Shown here piece by piece: positions 7,957 through 16,707 of a DNA stretch of 64,000 bases (the first letter of the stretch is position 1; each line of letters starts with the position of its first letter). This stretch comes from Leptolyngbya sp. NIES-3755 (GTDB lineage: Bacteria > Cyanobacteriota > Cyanobacteriia > Leptolyngbyales > Leptolyngbyaceae). The stretch is from NCBI GenBank assembly GCA_001548435.1, contig AP017308.1, positions 3,047,030-3,111,029 of the forward strand. Reading direction: 5' to 3'. The translations under genes and the position numbers were made by a program. The notes beneath the pieces were generated by a model, which had not been told where the DNA came from, made no database searches, and saw nothing but the letters and a program-made list of their open reading frames with translations.

Positions 7957-9225
7957 TTATGATGCGTAAACTTGCTGTGCAACGTCTGCGAGTCGTTCCA
8001 TTGCTGTTTGTAATTCTACATCTGTTCCCGTTAGGCTAATTCTGAGACATTGCTGTTTGTGTTGCCATTCTTCTTGTAAGCCTGGGAAAAAGGTGCTGCC
8101 AGGAACAACGATCACGCCGACTTTTTTGAGTTCTTGGTAAAACTCCCAATCGGTTGTTGGTAATTGATCAAGCCATAACCAAGCGAAAATTGCACCTTCT
8201 CCACGATGAAGGAACCAGGGAAGCGATCGAGGCATTGTTCGATCGAGTGTTTCCTCAATGATGGCAATCTTGCGCTGATAAAACGGACGAATGACGTTTG
8301 CAGAAATATCCGCAAGTTGACCGGAGCGAATAGCACGAGCCGCGATCGCTTGTCCGTATCGAGGGGAGTGAATGCAAAGATTCGTTTGGAAGCATTCGAG
8401 CGTTTGAATAATTTCGGGTTCACCGATCGCAATTCCAATTCGCTCTCCAGGCAATCCAGCTTTCGATAAACTCATACAGTGAACCACGTTCCCACCAAAC
8501 ATCGGAGCCATTTCGGTAAAGTTCAAAGCAGGGAACGGAGGCGCGTAAGCAGAATCGATCAAAACCGGAACATCATGAACGGCTGCCAGTGAAGTAATTT
8601 TATTCACCTCATCATTGCTCAAAACGTTTCCAGTTGGATTACAAGGACGTGAGAAAATTACACATCCGGTCTGTTCATCGATCTGTAATTGATTGAAATT
8701 CGGGCGATATTTGAAACGATGATTTTCCTGATCGATTTCTAATTCCGGTTTGTATGCGATCAGTGCCTCTGGAGTGAGCGTCACACCCCCATATCCCGTG
8801 TAGTCAGGACTTAATGGAAGCACAATTTTTCTAAGTTCACCGCTTGCTGTGTAGCCCCCAAAAGCGTTTGCCGCATAGAAGTAAAGACTTTGACTGCCGG
8901 GAGTAATCAAGATATGTCGATCGCTTAATTGCAATCCATAGCGCTGATTGAACTCTTGTACGATCGCATCGATCAGCGGTTGATATCCTTGACTTGCGCC
9001 ATAGCGACACACCACATCGCCATATTCAGGACTAGCTAACAATTCCGCAGTACAATCGCGCCAAAGCTGTTCGACTTCCGGCAAGATTACTGGATTGCCT
9101 GCACTGAGATTAATAAAACTCTGTCCGGCTCCTGCTCTCAGCGTTTCAATAATGTCCTTCATGATCGCCCGAACACCGGACAAGCGCGACATTTCGATTC
9201 CAAGTTGGCTAAGAGCAGGGTTCAT
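7957..9225 (-). CDS. avtA: Valine--pyruvate transaminase
   Basis: A PLP-dependent fold type I aminotransferase of about 422 residues, matching the AvtA family (exchange of the amino group between alanine and 2-oxoisovalerate to give valine and pyruvate). The N-terminus [20 protein letters not shown] and INLSAGNPV are characteristic. SRPCNPTGN contains the conserved cofactor-site Asn, and the Schiff-base Lys sits in [13 protein letters not shown]. Two Met codons open the frame; the second is used here. rimM follows after 5 bases. Confidence 0.9.
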   Translation of the reverse strand: MNPALSQLGIEMSRLSGVRAIMKDIIETLRAGAGQSFINLSAGNPVILPEVEQLWRDCTAELLASPEYGDVVCRYGASQGYQPLIDAIVQEFNQRYGLQLSDRHILITPGSQSLYFYAANAFGGYTASGELRKIVLPLSPDYTGYGGVTLTPEALIAYKPELEIDQENHRFKYRPNFNQLQIDEQTGCVIFSRPCNPTGNVLSNDEVNKITSLAAVHDVPVLIDSAYAPPFPALNFTEMAPMFGGNVVHCMSLSKAGLPGERIGIAIGEPEIIQTLECFQTNLCIHSPRYGQAIAARAIRSGQLADISANVIRPFYQRKIAIIEETLDRTMPRSLPWFLHRGEGAIFAWLWLDQLPTTDWEFYQELKKVGVIVVPGSTFFPGLQEEWQHKQQCLRISLTGTDVELQTAMERLADVAQQVYAS

Positions 9226-9310
9226 CACAAATCGTAATTTTTAGGTCGATCTTGATGCTACCGATTTAGAGGCGCAATCGAGCATTAATTTTTGCTGCGA
9301 TTGGGATTGA

Positions 9311-9658
9311 TCAAAACAAGAGTGCTCTTATCTTTGCTTGAATCTCTTCAATAATTTCTTCTGCAACAGACTCTACGAACTGAACATTCCGTCCTCGCCA
9401 ATCAATAGATTTAATTTGGTCAGTCAGAATCACACCATGCGTTTTGAGTCCATCAGGCAGAAGCACCTCAAACGGATATCCCTTTTGGTGTTTCGTAATT
9501 GGCATCACTAACGCAAGGGAAGATTTTTGATTGTAAGACCGTGGCGAAAGGACAAACCCTGGTCTAGCTCCTTTCTGTTCGCGCCCGATCGTGGGGTCAA
9601 AGTCGAGATAGATGATGTCTCCACGATCGGGAATATGAGGATTCGATCGCTTTACCAA
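9311..9658 (-). CDS. MazF/PemK family mRNA interferase toxin, TTG start
   Basis: A 115-residue PemK-fold endoribonuclease. GDIIYLDFDPTIGREQKGARPGFVLS is the typical N-terminal region, including the conserved Arg, and KSIDWRGRNVQFVE matches the C-terminal strand with the conserved Asp. There is no suitable ATG; TTG at 9656-9658 fits and overlaps the end of the antitoxin gene by 7 bases, giving translational coupling. It forms a type II toxin-antitoxin pair with the gene just upstream. Confidence 0.9.
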   Translation of the reverse strand: MVKRSNPHIPDRGDIIYLDFDPTIGREQKGARPGFVLSPRSYNQKSSLALVMPITKHQKGYPFEVLLPDGLKTHGVILTDQIKSIDWRGRNVQFVESVAEEIIEEIQAKIRALLF

Positions 9659-9894
9659 ACTTCGTTCCCCACTGGTCTGCCGAAGTCAACGGCTGCATGA
9701 AGATTTTCTGGCGTAATATCTTCTAGTAATTCATCGAGTGAATACTCTTTGCGCTTTCTCGGTTTCACCACTAAAGTTCCATCAATTGCACTGATTTCGA
9801 CCTCTGCACCTTCGGAAATCTGAAGCTCTTTCGCTAAATTTTGTGGGATACGAATCGCAAGACTGTTTCCCCACTTTGCAACCATTGAAGCCAT
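9652..9894 (-). CDS. MazE/AbrB-type antitoxin
   Basis: An 80-residue swapped-hairpin AbrB/MazE protein. VAKWGNSLAIRIPQNLAKEL is the DNA-binding beta-hairpin region and the acidic C-terminus (SLDELLEDITPEN) would wrap the toxin. It precedes the MazF gene and overlaps it by 7 bases, the usual antitoxin-first order. MazE-MazF complexes normally autorepress their own promoter, here somewhere in 9895-9942. Confidence 0.9.
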   Translation of the reverse strand: MASMVAKWGNSLAIRIPQNLAKELQISEGAEVEISAIDGTLVVKPRKRKEYSLDELLEDITPENLHAAVDFGRPVGNEVW

Positions 9895-9942
9895 AAGTAA
9901 AGTGGTATGGAGAGTAGATACATTATATCTACTTTGAAAGCA

Positions 9943-10428
9943 CTAGGGTTTGTCTGCCCACGGAATCCACTTTAGAAAACATCGATTTCCATGCTGCTCA
10001 GTAATTTCTGCGCCAATACGATCGTAAAATTCCAACCCACGAGTATTCCGAGCATCCGCATTCCAGGCAAGATGAGTACAATCACGTGTCTGAGAAATTT
10101 CGGCAAGACGCTGCATCAACAATGCTCCTGCTCCTTGGCTTCTCATGTCTCGATCGACATACAAATCATCTAGCCAAATACTCGGCTGACCTGCAAACGA
10201 GGAATATCGAAAACCATAGAGCGCAAAGCCAATCTCACAATCTGCCGACTCTGCAAACAAAACATAGGAAAAAGGAACGGTTCCGAATAGCGTCTTTCTC
10301 AGCTTGTCTTCGGAGGTTTGCAGCACACCCAAAAACGCACCAATTTCTCGATCGAATTTCGATTTCTTTTGAATAAACGAGAAAATTAGCGGCACATCCT
10401 CTAGGGTTGCAGATCTGACGATCAACAT
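9943..10428 (-). CDS. GNAT family N-acetyltransferase
   Basis: A 161-residue GNAT-fold acetyltransferase. The acetyl-CoA pyrophosphate loop is RSQGAGALLMQ at about 113-123, preceded by the strand WLDDLYVDRD; ARNTRGLEFYDRIGAE is the typical C-terminal substrate and CoA segment. It looks most like the diamine-acetyltransferase subgroup, but the substrate is not determinable. It overlaps the short TPR gene upstream by 7 bases (ATG within ATGTTGA), so it may be translationally coupled to it. Confidence 0.85.
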   Translation of the reverse strand: MLIVRSATLEDVPLIFSFIQKKSKFDREIGAFLGVLQTSEDKLRKTLFGTVPFSYVLFAESADCEIGFALYGFRYSSFAGQPSIWLDDLYVDRDMRSQGAGALLMQRLAEISQTRDCTHLAWNADARNTRGLEFYDRIGAEITEQHGNRCFLKWIPWADKP

Positions 10429-10604
10429 TGCCGCAATGCCTGTTCGATTTTTTGTACAGCTTCGACTTCGTTTAGGAGTTGATCGGCTTGGCGAAGGGTT
10501 TCGCTGGTTTTAGTGGCATCCCCGATCGCAGAATAGGTCACTCCAAGCTGATAGAACGCCTGAGCAATCTCTGTCTTGATTTGATAAACCTGTGCCAGTG
10601 CCAT
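10422..10604 (-). CDS. Short TPR-like protein, possibly a remnant
   Basis: Sixty residues containing one and a half tetratricopeptide repeats (AQAFYQLGVTYSAIGDATKTSETLRQA). A lone TPR unit cannot form a stable superhelix, so this may be the surviving 3' end of a longer gene or a tiny adaptor. The ATG at 10604 has no strong ribosome site. It overlaps the GNAT start by 7 bases. No frame upstream of it (10605-10882) continues the TPR pattern. Confidence 0.45.
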   Translation of the reverse strand: MALAQVYQIKTEIAQAFYQLGVTYSAIGDATKTSETLRQADQLLNEVEAVQKIEQALRQC

Positions 10605-10882
10605 ACAGTAACTCAGTGGAGGGTTTTACTGATGCGGAAAATTCGGAGACAAACTCTCAGGGGCAGTGAGAGCTTGTTCTGATGCGTGATATCTCTGATA
10701 CCACTATCTTAGAGAATGTTCCACCCACGAGGGCTGAGGGGTGAGACCCTTCCTAAGAAAACGTCCTTACTCGGTAGACTTGCCTATCTATGTAAGAGCA
10801 TACCTACGGGATTTCCTCAGCACATCCGTAGATACGCATAAGTTTCTCAGTAATTTCTAGTGAGTGTACTGAAATCCAACTG
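10605..10882. other. Intergenic stretch with inverted repeat
   Basis: No convincing ORF. An inverted repeat CTACGG (10804-10809) / CCGTAG (10826-10831) has a 16-base loop, and the interval 10725-10760 is GC-rich with several short self-complementary runs. It may be the leader of the TPR/GNAT genes or a small RNA. I do not recognise a family. Confidence 0.3.
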
Positions 10883-11836
10883 TCACACAGTTCCGGTTTG
10901 CAAGTCATCTGGAAGATCCAAAGTGTCACCCATGCGATCGCCTGTGTGATACGCCGCTAAAAGAACTTCGCTGGTTTTCCCCCATCCGATCGTACCGTTT
11001 GCAGAAAGTCCGATCGCTCCTAAATCACGCCGATTCTGATGTGCTTCTTTAAACGATTTTTCAAACGCCTGATGTAACGACTGTCCATCTGTCACACGAA
11101 TGACGATTTTTGCGGCTAAACATTCGTCGATAATGTCCTCGCCAATCCCCGTACAGCTAATTGCCGCTTCTGGGTTTGCGTAATTTCCCGCAGGCATCGC
11201 AGAATCGCTCACTCGTCCAATTCGCTCAAAGCCTTTTCCACCTGTCGAAGTTCCAACTGCGATCCGACCGTGACTATCCAAAGCGACGACCCCGATCGTG
11301 CCTCGTCCCGCTGATTCCGAAATCAATTCTTTTTCTGCAACCACACCCGCCATCGCCCGATTAAAGTTGCCTTCCCGCTCTTGAATCCATTCCTGCAAGC
11401 GCAGTTCAGTCAACGGATCGTATAAAGGAAGCTGCAATTCGCGCAGTAACTCAGCAGAACCCATATCAGAGAGAACGCGATCGTCAGACGTTTGCAGAAA
11501 TAACGCAAGCTCGATCGGGTTCTTGACTCGTGACGTATTAATCACACCGCTGAATCGTTGTCGCGCTCCATCCATTAAAGCCGCACTCATCCGAATCTGC
11601 CCATCTGATTGCAACACTGATCCGGTTCCTGCATTAAAGCGGGGATCATCTTCGAGCAATTGGCATCCCGTCACTACAGCTTCGGTTGCGGTAGCTCCTG
11701 CGAGTAAGAGGGCATACACTTCTTCCACCACTTTGTAGAGCGATCGACGAACTGCATCGGCTCCTCCTTTGCCTTTGAGCGAACTTCCTGCACCCCCGTG
11801 GAGGATCAATTTGGGCTGAACTCGATCGACAGACAT
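10883..11836 (-). CDS. Isoaspartyl peptidase / plant-type L-asparaginase (Ntn hydrolase)
   Basis: A 317-residue Ntn hydrolase that cleaves isoaspartyl dipeptides and L-asparagine after autoproteolysis into alpha and beta subunits. LILHGGAGS near the N-terminus and FNAGTGSVL are family motifs; the cleavage site and nucleophilic Thr lie in GRGTIGVVALD, followed by GGKGFERIGRVSDS for substrate binding. ATG at 11836 with GAGG upstream is preferred to a Met 11 codons earlier. Isoaspartyl peptidases in cyanobacteria also process the dipeptides released from cyanophycin. Confidence 0.92.
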   Translation of the reverse strand: MSVDRVQPKLILHGGAGSSLKGKGGADAVRRSLYKVVEEVYALLLAGATATEAVVTGCQLLEDDPRFNAGTGSVLQSDGQIRMSAALMDGARQRFSGVINTSRVKNPIELALFLQTSDDRVLSDMGSAELLRELQLPLYDPLTELRLQEWIQEREGNFNRAMAGVVAEKELISESAGRGTIGVVALDSHGRIAVGTSTGGKGFERIGRVSDSAMPAGNYANPEAAISCTGIGEDIIDECLAAKIVIRVTDGQSLHQAFEKSFKEAHQNRRDLGAIGLSANGTIGWGKTSEVLLAAYHTGDRMGDTLDLPDDLQTGTV

Positions 11837-11887
11837 GACAAACAACCTCGCAGAAAACGGATAGCACAAAAGCTTATCACGTCTGGC

Positions 11888-12052
11888 TTACGGTAATTCA
11901 GGTTTTGCTTGTGATTTACGTTTTCGGCAGCGATCGCTACAGTATTTCACGTCGTCCCAGCAGTCCTCCCACTTCTTTCGCCAGGTAAACGACAGACCAC
12001 AGACGGGACAGACTTTTGTTGGTAAATCAGATTTAACACGATGACGTGGCAT
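11888..12052 (-). CDS. DUF2256 zinc-ribbon-like protein
   Basis: A 54-residue protein, start ATG at 12052. It carries [14 protein letters not shown] and [10 protein letters not shown], two paired Cys motifs (CxxC and CxxxC) with the Trp-rich spacer that defines DUF2256. In many bacteria this family occurs near cryptochrome/photolyase genes; here the only such gene in view is about 44 kb away. It is probably a small zinc protein of unknown role. Confidence 0.85.
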   Translation of the reverse strand: MPRHRVKSDLPTKVCPVCGLSFTWRKKWEDCWDDVKYCSDRCRKRKSQAKPELP

Positions 12053-12345
12053 GACGAAGCTTTATGAAGGAGGGTTTCAAAAAGTGATACTGCTGTGACA
12101 GTTATACAAGTGTGTGTCAATCTAAATTATAGCGCTCAGGAAAGCACCACAACTCTCTGAGGCTTCAGACGCGGTTGCGAGGTCAATAGTATAGGGGCAC
12201 TTACTTAGCTAGACGGTTTGTGGTTTTTGCATAGACTCACGAAATCGTGAGAACAGGCTGTAGACGATAGACAAAGTGATTGAACTGTTTCAGGTTTGAG
12301 CGCCACTTTCGAGCACACCTCAATAGAAGACAGGAAGAAGTAGAT
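12053..12345. other. Intergenic region upstream of protease gene, with palindrome
   Basis: About 290 bp without an ORF. It contains the near-perfect palindrome CTCACGA-aa-TCGTGAG at 12236-12251, about 95 bases upstream of the protease ATG. This is a plausible regulator-binding site for the protease/TPR-CHAT pair, but no regulator can be named. Confidence 0.4.
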
Positions 12346-13281
12346 ATGAGTATGAAACGATTCGCCTCAATGATCGTGATTACGGGTGCAATTTTTGCTG
12401 GGTGGGAAACGACGCGAATGGCAAGTGGTGTCTCGATCGAGCCTCAGCGTCCGTCGTTCACCCTGAAGGTCGCAACCTCTCAAACGACTCAAGCATCGGT
12501 TCGGGGAGAGGGCTACATTCCGAAAACGCTACAAAAATCGAACCAGCCTTCTGAAGCATCCCGCAACGTTTTTGGACGGGATCAGCGGGTTCCGATGACT
12601 TCCTCAGCGTATCCGTGGTCTGCGATCGGGCGAATCATTGAGATCGATCAGGACGGCGGATCGATGTGTACTGGAAACCTGATTGCAAAAGATCTGGTCG
12701 TGACCAATGCCCACTGCGTCTTTGGGGAAAATGGGGAACCTGCTCAAAAGATATCGTTTGAACCAAATTTCGCGAACGGAGCCTCTCAAGATCGAGCGAA
12801 TGTGGTCAGCGTAGTGGTTGGAACGGACAAGCCCGAACAGAACCGAGCAAAGGATTGGGCGATTCTGAAGCTGGATCAGCCTTTAGGAGAGAAATATGGC
12901 TGGATGGAATGGGCAAGCGAGCCTGTTTCGACGCTGACTCAGTTACCAAAGCAGTTTAACTTGGCGGGGTATTCTGGAGATTTTCCGACTAAAAAAACGG
13001 GAGGATCGACGGCGGGAGTGCATGTGGGATGTAGTATTCGTGGGTTTGAACCTGCGTTGAATTTAGCTACCCATGACTGTGATATGACTAGAGGCGCTTC
13101 AGGCGGTGCAATTTTCACAATTTCTGATACAGGAATGGCGGTGATTGTGGCGCTGAATGATGCAGAGAACACCTCGGAGGGTGAGTATCCCGCGCAGTTT
13201 GGTCAATCGACCGCGAACTATGCAGTATTGACGCAAGCTTGGGCAGGTGCAGCACAGCAGCTACGCGATCAGGAGCAATGA
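12346..13281 (+). CDS. Trypsin/V8-like serine protease, exported
   Basis: A 311-residue S1-fold protease. From ATG at 12346 (ribosome site AGGAAG) there is a signal-like N-terminus (about 1-28). The catalytic triad is visible: H123 in TNAHCVFG, D170 in KDWAILKLD and S252 in RGASGGAIF. The AHC and GASGG patterns are closest to the glutamyl endopeptidase (V8) group. Cys residues at SMCTGN, AHC, GCS and HDCD could form disulfides. The TPR-CHAT gene starts 61 bp downstream on the same strand, so the two are probably one transcription unit; a functional link is inferred. Confidence 0.85.
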   Translation: MSMKRFASMIVITGAIFAGWETTRMASGVSIEPQRPSFTLKVATSQTTQASVRGEGYIPKTLQKSNQPSEASRNVFGRDQRVPMTSSAYPWSAIGRIIEIDQDGGSMCTGNLIAKDLVVTNAHCVFGENGEPAQKISFEPNFANGASQDRANVVSVVVGTDKPEQNRAKDWAILKLDQPLGEKYGWMEWASEPVSTLTQLPKQFNLAGYSGDFPTKKTGGSTAGVHVGCSIRGFEPALNLATHDCDMTRGASGGAIFTISDTGMAVIVALNDAENTSEGEYPAQFGQSTANYAVLTQAWAGAAQQLRDQEQ

Positions 13282-13342
13282 TCAGCACGATCGTCGTTTT
13301 AGCTTTGTCGTCCGAATCAAACCCTTTACTGTGAGATCAGAA

Positions 13343-16300
13343 ATGATGCGCCCTTCAATTCAAGCTTGGCTAGTGAAGTCTGGAAGTTTCGTGTTCGCGA
13401 TCGCGCTTCTGTTGAATGTCGCGGTACTCCCGCGATCAGGTGTGGCTCAAACAGTTCCGAAAACTTCAGTGCAGCAGACCGGGCGGAAAGCGGAGGGCGA
13501 TCGATTACTTCAGCAAGGGAATCAACAATATCAAACGAGTCAGTATCAGGAGGCATTGCGGTCTTATGAACAGGCATTGCAGATTTATCGGGAAATTGGC
13601 GATCGATACGGTGAAGCAAGGGCACTAAACAATCTGGGTGATGCTTATAATTCTTTTTCGCGGTATGAAGAAGCAATCAATTATCTCAAACAAGCCTTGC
13701 CCATCTCCCAAGCGCTGAAAGACCAAGATGGTGAAGCAATGGAACTGACGAATCTAGGTAATGCTTACAAGTCTCTCTCGCGGTACGAGGAAGCGATTAG
13801 TTACTATAAGCAAGCCTTGCCCATCTTCCAAGCGCTGAAGGATCAAGACGGTGAAGCAAAGGTACTGAACAATTTGGGTAATGCTTACTATTCCTCTTCG
13901 CGGCATAAAGAAGCAATCAACTATCTCAAACAAGCCTTGCCCATCTTTCAAGCGCTGAAGGATCAGGATGGTGAAGCAACAGTACTGGACAATCTGGGTG
14001 ATGCTTACTATTCTCTCTCGCGGTACGAGGAAGCGATTAGCTACTACAAGCAAGCCTTGCCCACCTTTCAAGCGCTGAAGGATCGACCGAGCGAAGCAAG
14101 GGAACTGAACAATCTGGGTGATACTTACTATTCTCTCTCACGATATGAGGAAGCGATTAGCTACTACAAGCAAGCCTTACCCATCTTTCAAGCGTTGAAG
14201 GATCAACCGGCTGAAGCAAGCGCGCTGATGAGTCTAGGTAATGCTTACAAGTCTCTCTCGCGGTATGAGGAAGCGGTCAGCTCCTTCAAACAAGCCTTGC
14301 CCATCTCCCAAGCGCTGAAAGATCAAGATGGTGAAGCAAGGGTGCTGATGAGTCTAGCTAATGCTTGCAATTCTCTCTCACGGTATGAGGAAGCGATCGG
14401 GTACTTACAACAATCATTAGGAATTGCGCGGAATTTCAAAGATCCCAAGAGTGAAACAATTGCGCTACACAATTTGGTCACACTTTCTCTAGCAATGGGC
14501 GATTTTGCCAAAGGAGTTGAATACGGACAGCAGTTCTTAACAATCTTTCACCAATCCTCAATAAACACACAGGATCTCGAAGACCGTAAGCGTGAACTAG
14601 ACGTGCTAAATGAACTTGGTAATGCTTACATTGAGTTGAACAATTACGACAAAGGGATCGAGTATCTACAGCGATCGTTGAAAACTGCACAGGACATCAA
14701 AGATGCTCGGAGCGAAGGACTAATACTAAGCAGTTTAACCGATGCCTACCTTGCATTGGGAAATAATGGCAAAGCTATTGAGTACATTCAAACAGCTTTA
14801 GCAGTCGCAAAGGAAACCGAAGACGAGGAAACCGTAATGCTTGTGCTGACTCACATGGGGCAAGTATTCGGTCGTCTGGGCGAACACGCTGATGCCATTC
14901 AGTGTTTACAAATCGCCTTAACAAGTGCAAGGGATATCAAAAACTGGCGCGAGGAAGAATCGATCCTAATCGGTCTGGAATCGAACTTCATAGATTTGGG
15001 AAACTACCCGAAAGCGATCGAATATTCACAGCAAGCATTCGCGATCGCACGGGAAAACAAAGACCGCGATGGCGAAGGAAAGATACTGCTCAATCTAAGT
15101 AATATGTATGCCCAAGTTGGTAACTACGCCAAAACAACTGAGTTTCTACATCAAGCGTTGGAGATCGCACAGGAAGTCAAAGACCGCGAGCTTGAAGGTA
15201 ATGTACTCAACAATTTAGGACTGTACCTCTTTGAATCTGGTAATCCCAGGGCGGCTGAGAAACCCCTTTTCGATAGCATCGGTATTTGGGAGTCACTTCG
15301 CCAAATGGGAACGAGTAATGATGCTAACAAAGTATCAATTTTTGAACAGCAAGCTAGAACTTATGCCACTTTACAAGAAGTTCTCGTTGCTTTGAAGAAG
15401 CCGAACGCTGCCTTGGAGATTGCTGAACGGGGACGCGCCCGCGCTCTTGTGGAGCTATTAGAGAAGCGTCTTTCTCCAACTGTCACGACATCTACCCCAA
15501 TCCTTGCTCCCACCTTTGAGCAAATCCAACACATTGCCCAAACGCAAAAAGCTACACTGATTCAGTACTCAATCATCAACAAAGACGCTCCGATTCAGGG
15601 TGGAATCCAATCAAAAGAATCACAACTATATATTTGGGTCATTTCCCCCAGCGGCAAAGTCACTTTTCGTTCTGTAGACCTCAACCAAACACAGAATCAC
15701 TCTTTGTCAGACCTAGTACAAACGAGCCGCGAAGCTTTAGGGGTAATAAGAAGTGGAGAGCGCATTTCCCTTACGCCCGAAGTCACTCCTGCTCAACGCA
15801 CTCAGAAGTTGCAAGCCTTACACAAGATCCTGATTGATCCGATCGCTGATTTACTCCCCACTAATCCAAACGATCGCGTCGTCTTCGTTCCTCAAAGAGA
15901 ACTATTCCTCGTGCCCTTTGCCGCACTGCAAGATACCAATGGCAAATACCTAATCGAACAGCACACAATTCTCACGGCTCCTTCGATTCAGGTATTAGAT
16001 CTTACCCATCAGCAACGAAAAGAAGTTGCAGGAATGGGCAAAGCATTGGTTGTGGGCAATCCCACCATGCCCAGTGTGCCACCAGCACCCGGAGAAACGC
16101 CTCAGCCCTTGCCTCCCCTACCCGGTGCAGAAAAAGAAGCGGATGCGATCGCTCCTCTGCTTCATACCCAAGCGATCACAGGCAACCGAGCCACCAAAGC
16201 CGCGATCGTTCAACAAATGCAGCAAGCCGACATTATTCACTTGGCAACACACGCCTCGTTCGATGATCAAAACGGCTTAAATAGCGTAATCGCGCTTGCT

Positions 16301-16681
16301 CCCAATCCAAATCAACCCGCAGAAGACCAGTTCGGACACGAGAATGGCTTACTCACCGCCGAAGAAATTCTCGATCTCAAGCTCAAAGCAAATCTGGTCG
16401 TGCTGAGTGCCTGCGATACGGGACGCGGCAAAATTACGGGGGATGGCGTGATTGGATTATCTCGATCGCTGATTTCTGCGGGTGTTCCGAGCGTGATTGC
16501 GTCGCTCTGGTCGATTCCTGATGCTCCGACTGCTGAACTGATGACTGATTTTTACAAAAACTGGCAGGAGCGACATCTCGACAAAGCCCAAGCCTTACGC
16601 CAAGCAATGCTCGACACGATGAAAACTCATCCGAATCCGATCGATTGGGCAGCCTTTACGCTGATTGGCGAGGCACAGTAG
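13343..16681 (+). CDS. TPR-CHAT protease-like protein, exported
   Basis: A 1112-residue protein from ATG at 13343. A signal or anchor segment (about 12-36) is followed by a long TPR array (about 45-680) and a C-terminal CHAT domain (about 780-1112). The CHAT caspase-like dyad is intact: H970 in LATHASF and C1024 in VLSACDTGRG. Seven consecutive TPR units are near-identical 40-residue copies (120 bp each, from 13613), which indicates recent duplication. The preceding gene is a secreted serine protease. TPR-CHAT proteins elsewhere act as regulated proteases; the role and partner here are unknown. An upstream in-frame start at 13247 would overlap the protease gene and is rejected. Confidence 0.9.
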   Translation: MMRPSIQAWLVKSGSFVFAIALLLNVAVLPRSGVAQTVPKTSVQQTGRKAEGDRLLQQGNQQYQTSQYQEALRSYEQALQIYREIGDRYGEARALNNLGDAYNSFSRYEEAINYLKQALPISQALKDQDGEAMELTNLGNAYKSLSRYEEAISYYKQALPIFQALKDQDGEAKVLNNLGNAYYSSSRHKEAINYLKQALPIFQALKDQDGEATVLDNLGDAYYSLSRYEEAISYYKQALPTFQALKDRPSEARELNNLGDTYYSLSRYEEAISYYKQALPIFQALKDQPAEASALMSLGNAYKSLSRYEEAVSSFKQALPISQALKDQDGEARVLMSLANACNSLSRYEEAIGYLQQSLGIARNFKDPKSETIALHNLVTLSLAMGDFAKGVEYGQQFLTIFHQSSINTQDLEDRKRELDVLNELGNAYIELNNYDKGIEYLQRSLKTAQDIKDARSEGLILSSLTDAYLALGNNGKAIEYIQTALAVAKETEDEETVMLVLTHMGQVFGRLGEHADAIQCLQIALTSARDIKNWREEESILIGLESNFIDLGNYPKAIEYSQQAFAIARENKDRDGEGKILLNLSNMYAQVGNYAKTTEFLHQALEIAQEVKDRELEGNVLNNLGLYLFESGNPRAAEKPLFDSIGIWESLRQMGTSNDANKVSIFEQQARTYATLQEVLVALKKPNAALEIAERGRARALVELLEKRLSPTVTTSTPILAPTFEQIQHIAQTQKATLIQYSIINKDAPIQGGIQSKESQLYIWVISPSGKVTFRSVDLNQTQNHSLSDLVQTSREALGVIRSGERISLTPEVTPAQRTQKLQALHKILIDPIADLLPTNPNDRVVFVPQRELFLVPFAALQDTNGKYLIEQHTILTAPSIQVLDLTHQQRKEVAGMGKALVVGNPTMPSVPPAPGETPQPLPPLPGAEKEADAIAPLLHTQAITGNRATKAAIVQQMQQADIIHLATHASFDDQNGLNSVIALAPNPNQPAEDQFGHENGLLTAEEILDLKLKANLVVLSACDTGRGKITGDGVIGLSRSLISAGVPSVIASLWSIPDAPTAELMTDFYKNWQERHLDKAQALRQAMLDTMKTHPNPIDWAAFTLIGEAQ
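13613..14452 (+). repeat. Seven tandem 120-bp repeats encoding TPR units
   Basis: The phrase beginning GAAGCAA recurs at 13613, 13733, 13853, 13973, 14093, 14213 and 14333, exactly 120 bp apart, and most of each unit is the same at nucleotide level. The repeats code for 40-residue TPRs within the CHAT protein. Such high DNA identity implies recent expansion and possible copy-number change by slippage or recombination. Confidence 0.9.
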
Positions 16682-16707
16682 CATAGGCGAATCTATAACG
16701 GTTGAAC

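Noticed and set aside
11930-11937. GCGATCGC and many related CGATCG sites considered as a regulatory signal
   Set aside because: These are HIP1 octamers, scattered across cyanobacterial genomes.
13247-13342. Upstream extension of the CHAT gene overlapping the protease gene
   Set aside because: It would run inside the protease frame; ATG at 13343 gives a proper signal peptide.
13613-14452. Regular direct repeats considered as a CRISPR array
   Set aside because: The 120-bp units are all coding, without unique spacers, and encode TPRs.
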